DNA of 64,000 nucleotides from Pseudomonas sp. NKUCC02_KPG (GTDB taxonomy: Bacteria; Pseudomonadota; Gammaproteobacteria; Pseudomonadales; Pseudomonadaceae). The translations under genes were made by a program, and so were the position numbers. Shown here one piece after another: positions 1-7,735 of this stretch. A model generated the notes under the pieces. That model saw only the letters and a program-made list of their open reading frames with translations. It made no database searches and was not told the DNA's origin. The stretch is taken from assembly GCF_019345465.1 (NCBI RefSeq), contig NZ_JAHKRC010000010.1, positions 124,001-188,000 on the forward strand, in the 5' to 3' direction. The first letter of the stretch is position 1, and every line of letters begins with the position of its first letter.

Positions 1-2
1 TG

Positions 3-491
3 CCCTCCGTCAAGGACCTTCTGAGCCCGCTGACCAGTCGCCTGGAAGCTTATCTGGTGCTTGAATCCGAACCTTACCCAGAGCAGCGGCAAGCGCGCGC
101 AGCCCAGTACCGGGTGCCGCTTGGCGAGCGCACCCCCGGCATGAATCAGGTGGCACTGCTGCACAAGCCACATCGGATGAGCTACGAGCAGTGGTACGAG
201 ACCTGGCGCAACAGCCACGGTCCCAAGGCCTATCCACTGCAGTCGATCTTCGGCTACCGCCAGAATACGGTGATTCGCGCCCTCACCTTCGGTGCGCCCG
301 TGCTGCACGCCATTGTCGAAGAAAGCTTCCCACCCGAAGCCATCGGCAATCCGCAAGGGTTCTTTGCGGCCCTGGGCGACCCGGAAAAGTGCGCTCAACG
401 CCAACAGGCCATGTACGAATCAACCAGCACATTCATCGATTTCGAAAAGATCGACTGCATCCTCACCAGTGAATATCAGCTCAATGCCTGA
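3..491 (+). CDS. EthD-domain protein, 5' end outside window
   Basis: The reading frame is open from the window edge, so the true start lies upstream; 162 residues are visible. The middle carries an EthD/Dabb-like signature (LHKPHRMSYEQWYETWRNSH, residues about 54-73 of the visible part), typical of ferredoxin-like alpha/beta-barrel proteins of roughly 100-250 aa found in degradative operons. No catalytic residue can be assigned. It ends 22 bp before a BaiE-like gene whose ribosome binding site AAGGAGG follows the stop, so it is probably co-transcribed with the downstream steroid genes. The family assignment is reasonably firm; any role on steroid intermediates is inferred from neighbours only. 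Confidence 0.72.
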   Translation, partial: PSVKDLLSPLTSRLEAYLVLESEPYPEQRQARAAQYRVPLGERTPGMNQVALLHKPHRMSYEQWYETWRNSHGPKAYPLQSIFGYRQNTVIRALTFGAPVLHAIVEESFPPEAIGNPQGFFAALGDPEKCAQRQQAMYESTSTFIDFEKIDCILTSEYQLNA

Positions 492-513
492 GCAGCCCAC
501 AAGGAGGCCTTAT

Positions 514-969
514 ATGTTGGATCTGGAAGCCATAGAGCTGATCAAACAGCTCAAGGCGCGTTATTTTCGCGCCATCGACACCTGCAACATCGAGATGCTG
601 CAAGGCATGCTCACCGAAGATATCGCCCTGTCGTTCAAAAGCCCTGCCTACGAGTTTCACGTCAATGGCCTGGGCGATGCGCTGGACTTTTACCGCGCCT
701 CGTTCACCAAAACTCGCCTGGCCACCCACAACGGTCACACCCCGGAAATCGAAGTCGATGGCGACCACGCCACGGCCCTCTGGTACCTGAGCTACGTGTT
801 CATCAACCTGGAGGACAACACCCACCTGCACGGCAGCGCGATCTACCAGGATCGCTACACCAAACGCGCTGGGCGCTGGATGATCGCCGAGACGGGCTAC
901 GAAACCTTGCTCGAGACAATCCAGCCCCTGAGCGAGCAGCTGCAGATCACCTCCAGACCCATCAACTGA
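514..969 (+). CDS. SnoaL-fold BaiE-like protein, altered active site (copy 1)
   Basis: A 151-aa protein of the SnoaL_4 (NTF2-like) fold, resembling clostridial bile acid 7-alpha-dehydratase BaiE in the segments KARYFRAID, HNGHTPEI and the C-terminal TGY region. The start at 514 is preferred over an in-frame upstream extension because AAGGAGG lies just before it. Aligning from memory with BaiE, Tyr17, Asp22 and His72 match catalytic Tyr30, Asp35 and His83, but the Asp106 position is Tyr94 and the Arg146 position is Thr131. The paralogue starting at 2362 keeps all five. This copy may therefore be a non-dehydratase, act on another hydroxyl, or have lost activity. It sits between the EthD-like and SRPBCC genes in one plus-strand unit. 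Confidence 0.8.
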   Translation: MLDLEAIELIKQLKARYFRAIDTCNIEMLQGMLTEDIALSFKSPAYEFHVNGLGDALDFYRASFTKTRLATHNGHTPEIEVDGDHATALWYLSYVFINLEDNTHLHGSAIYQDRYTKRAGRWMIAETGYETLLETIQPLSEQLQITSRPIN

Positions 970-989
970 ATGCACAGCAGGAGACAGCC

Positions 990-1457
990 ATGGCCAGAGC
1001 CGAAAACATAATTACCTCCCATACGGTGGAAATTAACGCCCCCGCGCGGGTGGTCTGGGAAGTGCTCATTGATCTGGACAATTACCACCTGTGGAACAGC
1101 TTCTGTCCGAGCATTCAGTGCGGCCTGCAGATCGGCGACGAGGTGCATATGCAGGTATTGACCCCCGATACCGGCGAGACCGTTCCAGTCTTCGAATACC
1201 TCGTGGCCTGCGACCCCGAGCAGCTGTTGTCCTGGGAGCAGCGCCCCGTCCCGGAAAACATGGACGCTGCCCGTCGCGATCAATACATCAAGGCCATTGA
1301 TGCCAACCGCTGCAGCTATTTCACCACTGATATTTTCCTCGGCCTGAACCAGGACACGATCATGCGCGAGCACGGTGAGTGGGTGCAAACAGGCTTCGAC
1401 CGGATGGCCCTGGACTTGAAGAAACGCGCCGAAGAACTGCACGCCAACCGTGGTTGA
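990..1457 (+). CDS. SRPBCC-family (polyketide cyclase/dehydrase-like) protein
   Basis: A 155-aa START/SRPBCC helix-grip protein. The N-terminal stretch around VEINAPARVVWEVLIDL (about residues 11-27) is typical of the polyketide cyclase/dehydrase and lipid-transport branch, which binds hydrophobic ligands in a deep pocket. AGGAG precedes the start by 7 bases. It lies between a BaiE-like gene and an SDR with short spacers, suggesting one operon. A role in binding or isomerising a steroid intermediate is inferred from context; no catalytic residues are evident. Confidence 0.75.
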   Translation: MARAENIITSHTVEINAPARVVWEVLIDLDNYHLWNSFCPSIQCGLQIGDEVHMQVLTPDTGETVPVFEYLVACDPEQLLSWEQRPVPENMDAARRDQYIKAIDANRCSYFTTDIFLGLNQDTIMREHGEWVQTGFDRMALDLKKRAEELHANRG

Positions 1458-1495
1458 AAACTCATTAGCTGCACAATTATAAAAAGGTAATTGCC

Positions 1496-2287
1496 ATGTT
1501 GTTGAAAGATAAAGTTGTGATCATCTCCGGTATCGGTCCTGGCCTGGGCATCAAGCTGGCCGTGCGTGCCGCGGAGTATCAGGCGAAGGCCGTGGTGTTG
1601 GCCACCCGCACCCCCGCCAAACTGGATCAGGCTGAAAAGGCCATCCGCGACGCCGGCTATAACACACCGGTATTGAAAGTCCCCACCGACATCGCCCAGG
1701 CCGAACAGTGCAAGACGCTCGCCGACCTGACAATCGAGCACTTCGGCCAGATCGACGTATTGATCAACTCTGCCTACGCCCATGGCGCCTGGGGCAGTTC
1801 CTCCGAGTCGTCAATGGACGACTGGCGCAAGGCGATGGACGTCAACCTGTATGGCACCATGCACATGACCCAGGCCGTGCTGGCGCAGATGAAGAAACAG
1901 AAGTCGGGCAGCATCGTCATGATCAACACCATGGCCACCCGCACCCCCAACCAACTGGAATCCGGCTATGCCGTCTCCAAGGCTGCCTTGAAAACCGCCG
2001 TGCAGTACCTGGCCCAGGATCTTGGCCCGTTCGGCATCCGCGTCAACTCCGCCTTCATGGGCTGGATGTGGGGCGCGCCGGTGATCGGCTACTTCGAGAG
2101 CGAAGCCAAACGCCTGGGCGTCCCGATGGAGTCGCTGGTCGACCAGGTTGCCCAGCAGATTGCGTTGCGCAAAATCCCCGAAGACAACGATTGCGCCATG
2201 GCCGCCCTCTACCTGGCCAGCGATTACGCCAAGGTCATTACCGGCGCGCAACTGGATGTCAACGGCGGTCACTTTTTGCCCTGCTAA
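1496..2287 (+). CDS. SDR-family oxidoreductase
   Basis: A 263-aa classical short-chain dehydrogenase/reductase. It has the cofactor-binding region ISGIGPGLG (residues about 10-18), an NSA motif in place of NNAG near residue 90, and a YxxxK catalytic pair in GYAVSKAALK (about residues 161-170). An aaaaagg stretch precedes the start. Because it is sandwiched between two BaiE-like genes, oxidation or reduction of a steroid hydroxyl or ketone, such as C7 or C12, is plausible but unproven. The hairpin at 2295-2316 follows the stop almost directly. Confidence 0.8.
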   Translation: MLLKDKVVIISGIGPGLGIKLAVRAAEYQAKAVVLATRTPAKLDQAEKAIRDAGYNTPVLKVPTDIAQAEQCKTLADLTIEHFGQIDVLINSAYAHGAWGSSSESSMDDWRKAMDVNLYGTMHMTQAVLAQMKKQKSGSIVMINTMATRTPNQLESGYAVSKAALKTAVQYLAQDLGPFGIRVNSAFMGWMWGAPVIGYFESEAKRLGVPMESLVDQVAQQIALRKIPEDNDCAMAALYLASDYAKVITGAQLDVNGGHFLPC

Positions 2288-2294
2288 GTACTTC

Positions 2295-2316
2295 GAGGCG
2301 ACAGCAATGTCGCCTC
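2295..2316. repeat. Hairpin downstream of SDR gene
   Basis: Perfect 9-bp stem GAGGCGACA/TGTCGCCTC with a GCAA loop, 8 bp after the SDR stop. No T-run follows, so it may stabilise mRNA or attenuate transcription rather than fully terminate. The same stem sequence recurs at 6106-6125. Confidence 0.6.
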
Positions 2317-2361
2317 ACTCAGATATTCACCGGCCATCGCCCTACCCTGGAGATTACCGAC

Positions 2362-2817
2362 ATGCTGGACCTCGTTGCCATCGAGCACATCAAACAGCTC
2401 AAGGCCCGCTATTTCCGTGGTATCGACACCTGCAACCTTGACCTGCTACGCAGCATCCTCACACCCGATGTGAAGATCCGCTTCGACAGCCCTACCTACC
2501 AGTTCGAACTCAACGGGGTGGAGCAAGCCATCGAGTTCTACCGCAGCAACTTCACCAACCGCCGTTTCGGCATGCACAACGGCCACACCCCGGAGATTAC
2601 GGTCAACGGAGATGAAGCCACTGGCCTTTGGTACCTCAACGACCTGTTCATCAACCTCGATGAGCAAACCCAGCTCAACGGCAGCGCCATCTACGAGGAT
2701 CACTACGTCAAGGTACAGGGTGAGTGGCGCATCCTGCGGACCGGTTACAAGCGGCTGCTGGAGATGATCGGCCCGCTTGGTTCCGAGTGGCGGATCACTT
2801 CCAGGCCAATCAACTGA
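2362..2817 (+). CDS. Probable BaiE-like steroid 7-alpha-dehydratase (copy 2)
   Basis: A 151-aa SnoaL-fold protein, a close paralogue of the product starting at 514. It starts at ATG 2362, with ctggag a few bases upstream. Relative to BaiE as recalled, it keeps Tyr17, Asp22, His72 (in HNGHTPEI), Asp94 (in WYLND) and Arg131 (in TGYKR), equivalent to Tyr30, Asp35, His83, Asp106 and Arg146. BaiE removes the 7-alpha-hydroxyl from 3-oxo-Delta4 bile acid CoA esters, and SnoaL-like dehydratases (Hsh2) are known in aerobic bile acid degraders. This is therefore the best candidate in the window for 7-dehydration giving Delta4,6 intermediates. Whether the substrate is the free acid or the CoA ester cannot be judged. 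Confidence 0.8.
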   Translation: MLDLVAIEHIKQLKARYFRGIDTCNLDLLRSILTPDVKIRFDSPTYQFELNGVEQAIEFYRSNFTNRRFGMHNGHTPEITVNGDEATGLWYLNDLFINLDEQTQLNGSAIYEDHYVKVQGEWRILRTGYKRLLEMIGPLGSEWRITSRPIN

Positions 2818-2910
2818 CCGCAATTTTCAGCTCAACGCAAACTGTTTGTCTCGTGCGTAACCTGATGCTGCCGAGTGCAGAAATCCAGCACCAAAACACC
2901 GGAGGACCTC

Positions 2911-4458
2911 ATGTTGGAACTCATCAACGCCACCCCGTCAAAGCATCAAGGCCGCAACATCGACACCGACAGTACAGGCGCTATGGAAAAGACAACAACA
3001 GGAGCGCTCGATTCAACGTCAGTGATCATTGTCGGGGGCGGGCTAAGCGGCACCCTCACGGCCATTAACCTGCTGCATTGCACGGCGAATCAAGATGTCA
3101 GCATCACCCTGCTCAACCCCACAGCTGCGCTTGGCCGTGGCCTGGCTTACCGCGACAACAATAATGATTTACTGCTTAATGTGCCCGCCGGCAACATGAG
3201 CGCATTTGCCAATGCCCCCTCCCACTTCATGGAGTTTTGTCAGCGCATCGACCCCTCGATCAGTGCGGGTAGCTTTATGTCGCGACGCCTTTACGGACAA
3301 TACCTGGAACGGTGCCTGGCAGACGCTATGGCAGCGCACCCCGGACGGCTCCACACGATGGTGGGCGAAGTGCATGAGGTGCAGGCGTTAGCGCAGACAA
3401 ACGGCTTTACGGTCAAACTCTCATCTGGCCAATGCCTGGCTGCACAGCATGTGGTCTTGGCCTTGGGGCATCAACCGCCACGCTTTCCAGTACCGCTCGG
3501 GCCGCAGGAACGTGATCTGGTAATAGATGCATGGGATTTCGAGCGCATGAATCGCCTGCCAAGCGATGCACCCATTCTGATTTTGGGAACAGGTCACACA
3601 GCGATGGATGTGCTCTTTCACTTGACGCAACGGATTCGCCCCAGCTCGGTGTGGATGGCGTCACGTCGCGGGCTTTTGCCTGAAGCCCATCGGCTCAACC
3701 CTCCCCCTCCCCTTGCACCCGGCGCGCTGAATCCCGCCTCCTTTGGCGAACCACCACTGCGCACACGCGAGCTTATGCGCCGACTGCAGCAAGAAGTGGC
3801 TCGCCAGGTTCACAGGGGCCTTGATTGGCGCGACGTGTTCAACCAGCTTCGCTCCCACACCCCGCAGCTCTGGCATGCGATGCCGTTGGCCGAGCGCCGG
3901 CGCTTTTTACGTCATGCCGTAGCCTTCTGGGATGTACACCGCCACCGGCTCGCCCCGTTGGCGGCCAAGCGACTGCAGTCGCTGCTTGCCGCCGGAACGG
4001 TAGAGGTGCTGGCAGCAAGACTGTTGGCGGTTCGCAAAGCCAGTCATGACAGGCTGGAACTTGAGTTCAAACCTCGCGGGCAAAAGAATACGCAAACCCT
4101 GAGCGTGGCAGCCATCATCAATTGCACGGGCCCCAGCATGGGCATCGGCCCGGACTCCCAGCCCCTGCTTCAACAATTGGTCCAGGACAGACTGCTGGTG
4201 CCCGACCCATGCGGCCTGGGCCTGCAAGTCAATGATCGGCATCAGATAACCAACGCCCAGGGGAATGCCGTGCCAGGCCTCTGGTACGTCGGACCTATGC
4301 TTAAGGCCCGCTACTGGGAAGCCACCGCTGCGCCCGAGCTTCGTGTGCACGCGCAACAGCTTGCGCAGCATCTAGCCACGCAGATGGCCGCGCATTCCAA
4401 ATCATCCACACTCACTGAATGCCAGGACAGGCATTTTGCTCATCTCACCAATCGTTAG
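2911..4458 (+). CDS. FAD/NAD(P)-binding oxidoreductase (NAD_binding_9 type)
   Basis: A 515-aa flavoprotein. The start at ATG 2911 is preferred because GGAGG ends five bases upstream; an in-frame GTG at 2875 has no such site. After about 36 variable residues comes the Rossmann dinucleotide-binding motif VIIVGGGLSGT. A second GxGxxA-like motif (LILGTGHTAMD) near the middle suggests NAD(P)H binding. The pattern fits the NAD_binding_9 group of uncharacterised flavoproteins, some of which act as N-hydroxylating or Baeyer-Villiger-like monooxygenases. No signal peptide or membrane segment is seen. It follows the BaiE-like gene on the same strand, so a redox step on a bile acid intermediate is possible; the reaction is unknown. 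Confidence 0.75.
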   Translation: MLELINATPSKHQGRNIDTDSTGAMEKTTTGALDSTSVIIVGGGLSGTLTAINLLHCTANQDVSITLLNPTAALGRGLAYRDNNNDLLLNVPAGNMSAFANAPSHFMEFCQRIDPSISAGSFMSRRLYGQYLERCLADAMAAHPGRLHTMVGEVHEVQALAQTNGFTVKLSSGQCLAAQHVVLALGHQPPRFPVPLGPQERDLVIDAWDFERMNRLPSDAPILILGTGHTAMDVLFHLTQRIRPSSVWMASRRGLLPEAHRLNPPPPLAPGALNPASFGEPPLRTRELMRRLQQEVARQVHRGLDWRDVFNQLRSHTPQLWHAMPLAERRRFLRHAVAFWDVHRHRLAPLAAKRLQSLLAAGTVEVLAARLLAVRKASHDRLELEFKPRGQKNTQTLSVAAIINCTGPSMGIGPDSQPLLQQLVQDRLLVPDPCGLGLQVNDRHQITNAQGNAVPGLWYVGPMLKARYWEATAAPELRVHAQQLAQHLATQMAAHSKSSTLTECQDRHFAHLTNR

Positions 4459-4505
4459 AAAGCCACTACCTGTTCATACTCATCGCCTTAAGCGCTCAGA
4501 AGTAA

Positions 4506-4523
4506 CATCGTCTGTTTGGGTTA
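4506..4523. promoter_or_regulatory. Possible copy of regulon operator
   Basis: CATCGTCTGTTTGGGTTA resembles the recurrent element CATCGTCCGnnnnGACTA with the right half degraded. It lies 76 bp before the SnoaL-like gene at 4600, in the opposite orientation to other plus-strand sites, so this is a weak call. Confidence 0.35.
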
Positions 4524-4599
4524 TTCATCGGCGCGCTCGCACTTGTACCATGCAGTCCGGACACATGGACCGGGACGCATCCGGACTCAAGGAGCTTTC

Positions 4600-5109
4600 A
4601 TGACGCCCATTGATCAACTGGAAACACGCCTGCGCAAACTCGAAGACGTCGAGGCGATTCGCCAGCTCAAAGCACGTTATCTGGCGTGTTGTGATCTGAA
4701 GGATGCGCAGGGCATGCGCGATTGCTTCGCGCCAGGCCTGGTGCGTATCGACTACGGCCGAATCGGTGTGTTTGAAGACCGCGATCAACTCGCTGCTATT
4801 TTCGAGCAGCTCGGCTGCCATCCGCACGTTGTCGAGATGCACCACGGTATCAACCCGCAGATCGACGTGCTCGATGACACACAGGCCCTGGGCACCTGGG
4901 GCCTGCATTACCAGATGATCGATACGCTATCGAGCGTTATCACGCAGCTAGGTGCGCGCTACGAGGACGAGTACCGCAAGATCGACGGCCATTGGAAAAT
5001 TTCCGCCACGCGCTGCGTTGTGATGTCCACGCTGGTAGCGAGCTACGAGGACACTGTGCCCGGCGTACGCTTCGCCGGCGTTCAGGCGAGCAGCGACGCC
5101 AAACCTTGA
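4600..5109 (+). CDS. SnoaL-like (NTF2-fold) protein, divergent third copy
   Basis: A 169-aa SnoaL_4-type protein. It starts at ATG 4600 with AAGGAG just upstream; a longer in-frame extension to 4516 lacks support. It shares the IRQLKARY...D and EMHHGINPQI segments with the BaiE-like proteins, but the BaiE Asp106 position appears to be Tyr (in WGLHY) and no Arg146 equivalent is obvious. Codon use is richer in GCG, CTC and ATC than the surrounding genes, as in the next gene, suggesting the pair arrived separately, perhaps from Burkholderiales. It could be a dehydratase or isomerase for another substrate. Confidence 0.72.
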   Translation: MTPIDQLETRLRKLEDVEAIRQLKARYLACCDLKDAQGMRDCFAPGLVRIDYGRIGVFEDRDQLAAIFEQLGCHPHVVEMHHGINPQIDVLDDTQALGTWGLHYQMIDTLSSVITQLGARYEDEYRKIDGHWKISATRCVVMSTLVASYEDTVPGVRFAGVQASSDAKP

Positions 5110-5149
5110 GGCGAGGTCCATCAGCCCACAACACAGCAAGGATCCGCAG

Positions 5150-6016
5150 ATGAGTAACGTTAAAAACACATTGGTCGCCGTCGTGACGGGCGCGTCGCGC
5201 GGTGCCGGCAAAGGCATTGCGCTGGCGCTCGGCGCGGCGGGCGCGACGGTTTACGTGACCGGCCGCTCGCAGAATGAGGGCGACGCATCGCTGCCAGGCA
5301 CGATCCACGCGACTGCGCGTGAGATCGACGCGTTGGGCGGCAAAGGCATCGCCGTCGCGTGTGATCACGCCGATGACGAGCAGGTGCGATGCCTCTTCGA
5401 ACAGGTCGAACGCGAAAGCGGGCGGCTCGACATCCTGGTCAATAATGCGACTTTTCTACACGACCAACTGATTGAACCCGGGCCGTTCTGGAAGAAGTCG
5501 CTCGATCTCGTCAACATCCTCGACGTCGGCTTGCGCTCAGCCTATGTAGCGAGCTGGTACGCGGCTCCGCTCATGGCCAAGCGTCGCGGCGGGCTGATCG
5601 CGTTCACCTCCTCATTTGGCTCGAACTGCTACATGCACGGCGCTGCATACGGTGCACAGAAGGCCGGTGTCGACAAGCTTGCCAAAGACATGGCCGTGGA
5701 CCTTCGTCCTTACGACGTCGCGGTGGCGTCCATCTGGATGGGGCCGTTGCGCACGGAGCGCACGATACGCGCACTGGAAGAGCACCCGCAGCGGTATGAA
5801 GCGTTTTCGTTCGTCATGGAAAGCCCGGAGTTCACCGGCAAGCTCATCCACGCGTTGTATTGCGACCCGAACCGGATGACGCAATCCGGACAGGTACTAA
5901 TCGGTGCAGAACTGGCGCTGACGTACGGCATTGTCGATCTGGACGGCCAACAACCCCCGTCCTATCGCGACCAGTTGGGTAGCCCAGTGCAGGCGCATCC
6001 GGCGATAGTCGAGTAA
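5150..6016 (+). CDS. SDR-family oxidoreductase, DHRS1-like
   Basis: A 288-aa SDR. It has TGASRGAGKGIA (residues about 14-25) for the cofactor, NNA near residue 99, and a YGAQKAGVDK catalytic Y-x-x-x-K pair (about residues 169-178). The longer length and overall pattern recall the DHRS1-like group. It is 40 bp downstream of the SnoaL-like gene and shares its GCG/CTC-rich codon use, so the two probably form a transferred unit. A T-tailed terminator follows at 6106. Substrate unknown; a steroid alcohol is only a contextual guess. Confidence 0.78.
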   Translation: MSNVKNTLVAVVTGASRGAGKGIALALGAAGATVYVTGRSQNEGDASLPGTIHATAREIDALGGKGIAVACDHADDEQVRCLFEQVERESGRLDILVNNATFLHDQLIEPGPFWKKSLDLVNILDVGLRSAYVASWYAAPLMAKRRGGLIAFTSSFGSNCYMHGAAYGAQKAGVDKLAKDMAVDLRPYDVAVASIWMGPLRTERTIRALEEHPQRYEAFSFVMESPEFTGKLIHALYCDPNRMTQSGQVLIGAELALTYGIVDLDGQQPPSYRDQLGSPVQAHPAIVE

Positions 6017-6105
6017 CACCGACCGAGGATTCATGGAAAGACTCATGCAAACCAGGTGCATGCAGTCATAGCACAGCGTCGAACAAGGGGGGTGGGCAAG
6101 TGACA

Positions 6106-6132
6106 AGGCGACAGAGATGTCGCCTGTTTTTC
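6106..6132 (+). terminator. Rho-independent terminator of the 0-6 kb plus-strand genes
   Basis: 8-bp perfect stem AGGCGACA/TGTCGCCT with loop GAGA followed by GTTTTTCT, about 90 bp after the SDR stop. Confidence 0.75.
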
Positions 6133-6214
6133 TATCTGTTCGGCAACCTGGTTCGTGTGGCTAAAAAAGGCGCGCAATGCGCACCCGCCCACATTCAATG
6201 ACCAGACACAGGCC

Positions 6215-6388
6215 TTAACGGAAACTCAGCCAGTTCGAAACGTTCTGGTTGATGGCGACACAGCCTGCGTACTGCTTGCAGGATTTAAGGCTGGGCGATT
6301 CCACTGGCGGGGATACCTGCACGACCAACACCAGCAGGAACAGGATCAACAAACAAAGGTTATAGGCAAGAAGACTTTTTGTTTTCAT
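6215..6388 (-). CDS. Small single-pass membrane or secreted peptide, 57 aa
   Basis: A 57-residue frame beginning MKTKSLLAYN, with a strongly hydrophobic stretch LCLLILFLLVLVVQV (residues 11-25) that reads as a membrane anchor or signal peptide. A short soluble tail follows with two cysteines (in SLKSCKQYAGC, residues 32-42). No clear Shine-Dalgarno site is visible. It lies on the same strand as the Rieske oxygenase gene, 125 bp downstream of its stop, with the hairpin at 6466-6503 between them. I do not recognise the family. It could be a small membrane partner or a chance frame; the hydrophobic N-terminus with basic residues favours a real gene. Confidence 0.45.
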   Translation of the reverse strand: MKTKSLLAYNLCLLILFLLVLVVQVSPPVESPSLKSCKQYAGCVAINQNVSNWLSFR

Positions 6389-6465
6389 TGTCAGTACTCT
6401 CGTGACCGTTACGTCAGACCTCTATCATTGCAATAACTCGGGGGGCTACCCCCTTTCCAGGCCGC

Positions 6466-6503
6466 CCCCACGATTGACCAACCGCGGGTTGTCGCTCGTG
6501 GGG
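6466..6503. repeat. Nested inverted repeat after the Rieske gene
   Basis: Outer arms CCCCACGA/TCGTGGGG with an inner CAACC/GGTTG stem, 10 bp beyond the stop of the minus-strand Rieske gene. No T-run follows; it may be a weak terminator or mRNA-stabilising structure. Confidence 0.45.
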
Positions 6504-6513
6504 ACGTTACCCT

Positions 6514-7554
6514 TCAGCGCTCGTCGACCGTGATGAATTCGCGGCGCTCAGCCATGCTCGCAGGCACTTTGTCCTCATCGGTAAAGAACTGTTGGTACCA
6601 CTCGCGCAGTTGGTAGACCGGGCCGTCGTTTTCCGCCAGCACCGGGTTGTCGATACGGATTTTATGCTTCCAGATATCCACGTCCTGATAGAACGAAGTG
6701 CGGTTGCCCATGACATAGGCCTTGGCCACTTCGATGTTCTGCTCTTCGCTCCAGCCGGGAACCCGCTTGACCATGCAGCCGAAACGCAGGTCGAAGCTGT
6801 TGGCCGTCACAGGCACATGGCTGTTGAGCAAAATGGCGTGTATCCGCACATCTCCGAACATCGAACTGATGTGAGTGAAGTGGGTTGCCGGGCCGTAGTA
6901 GGCCGACGGAGCGATCAGATCGCCGCCCAGGCGCTCGGAATCACCGTGGAAGATCTGGTGGCCGATGTGCCCTTCGAAGACATTGGCGAAATACTTGGTC
7001 GGCGTGCCGTGCACAGGGCCGAAATGCATGGCATCCACCAGATTATCAACCAACTCCCGTGGGTTGGTTTCGATCAGCATGGTGTCGATGTTCCAGTCGT
7101 GAATCCAGTCCGGGTCGTCCATCTCGGCCAGGTGCGGGATGATCACGCCGTCTTTCGGCGGACGGCCTTCAGGGTTGTTCCAGACGAACAGCAGGTTGTT
7201 TTCCTCACAGGTCAACCAGCTGCGGGTCTTGGCCTTTGGTGGAATGCGCTTGCAGTAAGGAATCTCGACGCATTTACCGCTGGTGTCATATTTCCAGTGG
7301 TGGAACGGGCATACCACGGTGTCGTTTTCGATGGTGCCCTTGGACAGGTCGGCCCCCATATGCGGGCAATGGGCATCGAGGATGCTGATGGCACCCTTGC
7401 TGTCGGCAAACGCCACCAGGCGCGTGCCAAAGATATTCAACGTGTGCAACTGACCATCGCGGTAATCCTGCGCCACACCCAGACAGTGCCAGCCACGGGC
7501 GTAACGGTGAGTACGCTGGGCGTTTTCGATGCTGATTTCAGCGAGTTTCGTCAT
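6514..7554 (-). CDS. kshA: 3-ketosteroid 9-alpha-hydroxylase oxygenase (Rieske)
   Basis: A 346-aa oxygenase subunit; the start MTKLAEIS at 7554 is chosen over a longer frame lacking homology. An N-terminal Rieske [2Fe-2S] motif (CPHMGADL about residue 60 and CPFHHW about residue 81) is followed by a mononuclear iron site in NPRELVDNLVDAMHFGPVH. The segments NVFEGHIG and DVDIWKHKIRIDNP...GPVYQLREWY are diagnostic of KshA. KshA with reductase KshB hydroxylates C9 of 3-ketosteroids; with Delta1-desaturation this opens ring B to the secosteroid. A kshB-like gene lies at 25277-26299. It is transcribed alone or with the small peptide gene downstream. Confidence 0.9.
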   Translation of the reverse strand: MTKLAEISIENAQRTHRYARGWHCLGVAQDYRDGQLHTLNIFGTRLVAFADSKGAISILDAHCPHMGADLSKGTIENDTVVCPFHHWKYDTSGKCVEIPYCKRIPPKAKTRSWLTCEENNLLFVWNNPEGRPPKDGVIIPHLAEMDDPDWIHDWNIDTMLIETNPRELVDNLVDAMHFGPVHGTPTKYFANVFEGHIGHQIFHGDSERLGGDLIAPSAYYGPATHFTHISSMFGDVRIHAILLNSHVPVTANSFDLRFGCMVKRVPGWSEEQNIEVAKAYVMGNRTSFYQDVDIWKHKIRIDNPVLAENDGPVYQLREWYQQFFTDEDKVPASMAERREFITVDER

Positions 7555-7652
7555 TGTTATTATTCCTCGATTGGAAACTTTGGGGAGCAATACCCCCAAA
7601 AAAAACAGGGTGAACCCATAGCAGACATCATTGAGCGCCCCGGCAAGGGATT

Positions 7653-7670
7653 CATCCCTCACTTGGACTA
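7653..7670. promoter_or_regulatory. Degenerate regulon operator upstream of kshA
   Basis: CATCCCTCACTTGGACTA keeps CATC and GGACTA at the spacing of the shared element; 99 bp upstream of the kshA start. Confidence 0.45.
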
Positions 7671-7735
7671 GATCAAACGAGATTCACTCTCAAAGGATTC
7701 ACCTGTCAGCCTCTGCCATCGCGAGTCCGCGTCGG

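Noticed and set aside
292..513. Long 5' extension of the first BaiE-like frame
   Set aside because: It overlaps the EthD gene and lacks a ribosome site; AAGGAGG sits right before ATG 514.
1708..2361. Long 5' extension of the second BaiE-like frame
   Set aside because: It runs antisense-like through the SDR in another frame; homology begins at ATG 2362.
6155..6436. Plus-strand 93-aa open frame
   Set aside because: No homology and no ribosome site; the opposite strand has a better small membrane peptide.
6592..7671. Long open frame antisense to kshA
   Set aside because: Mirror frame of a GC-rich gene; kshA motifs are on the other strand.
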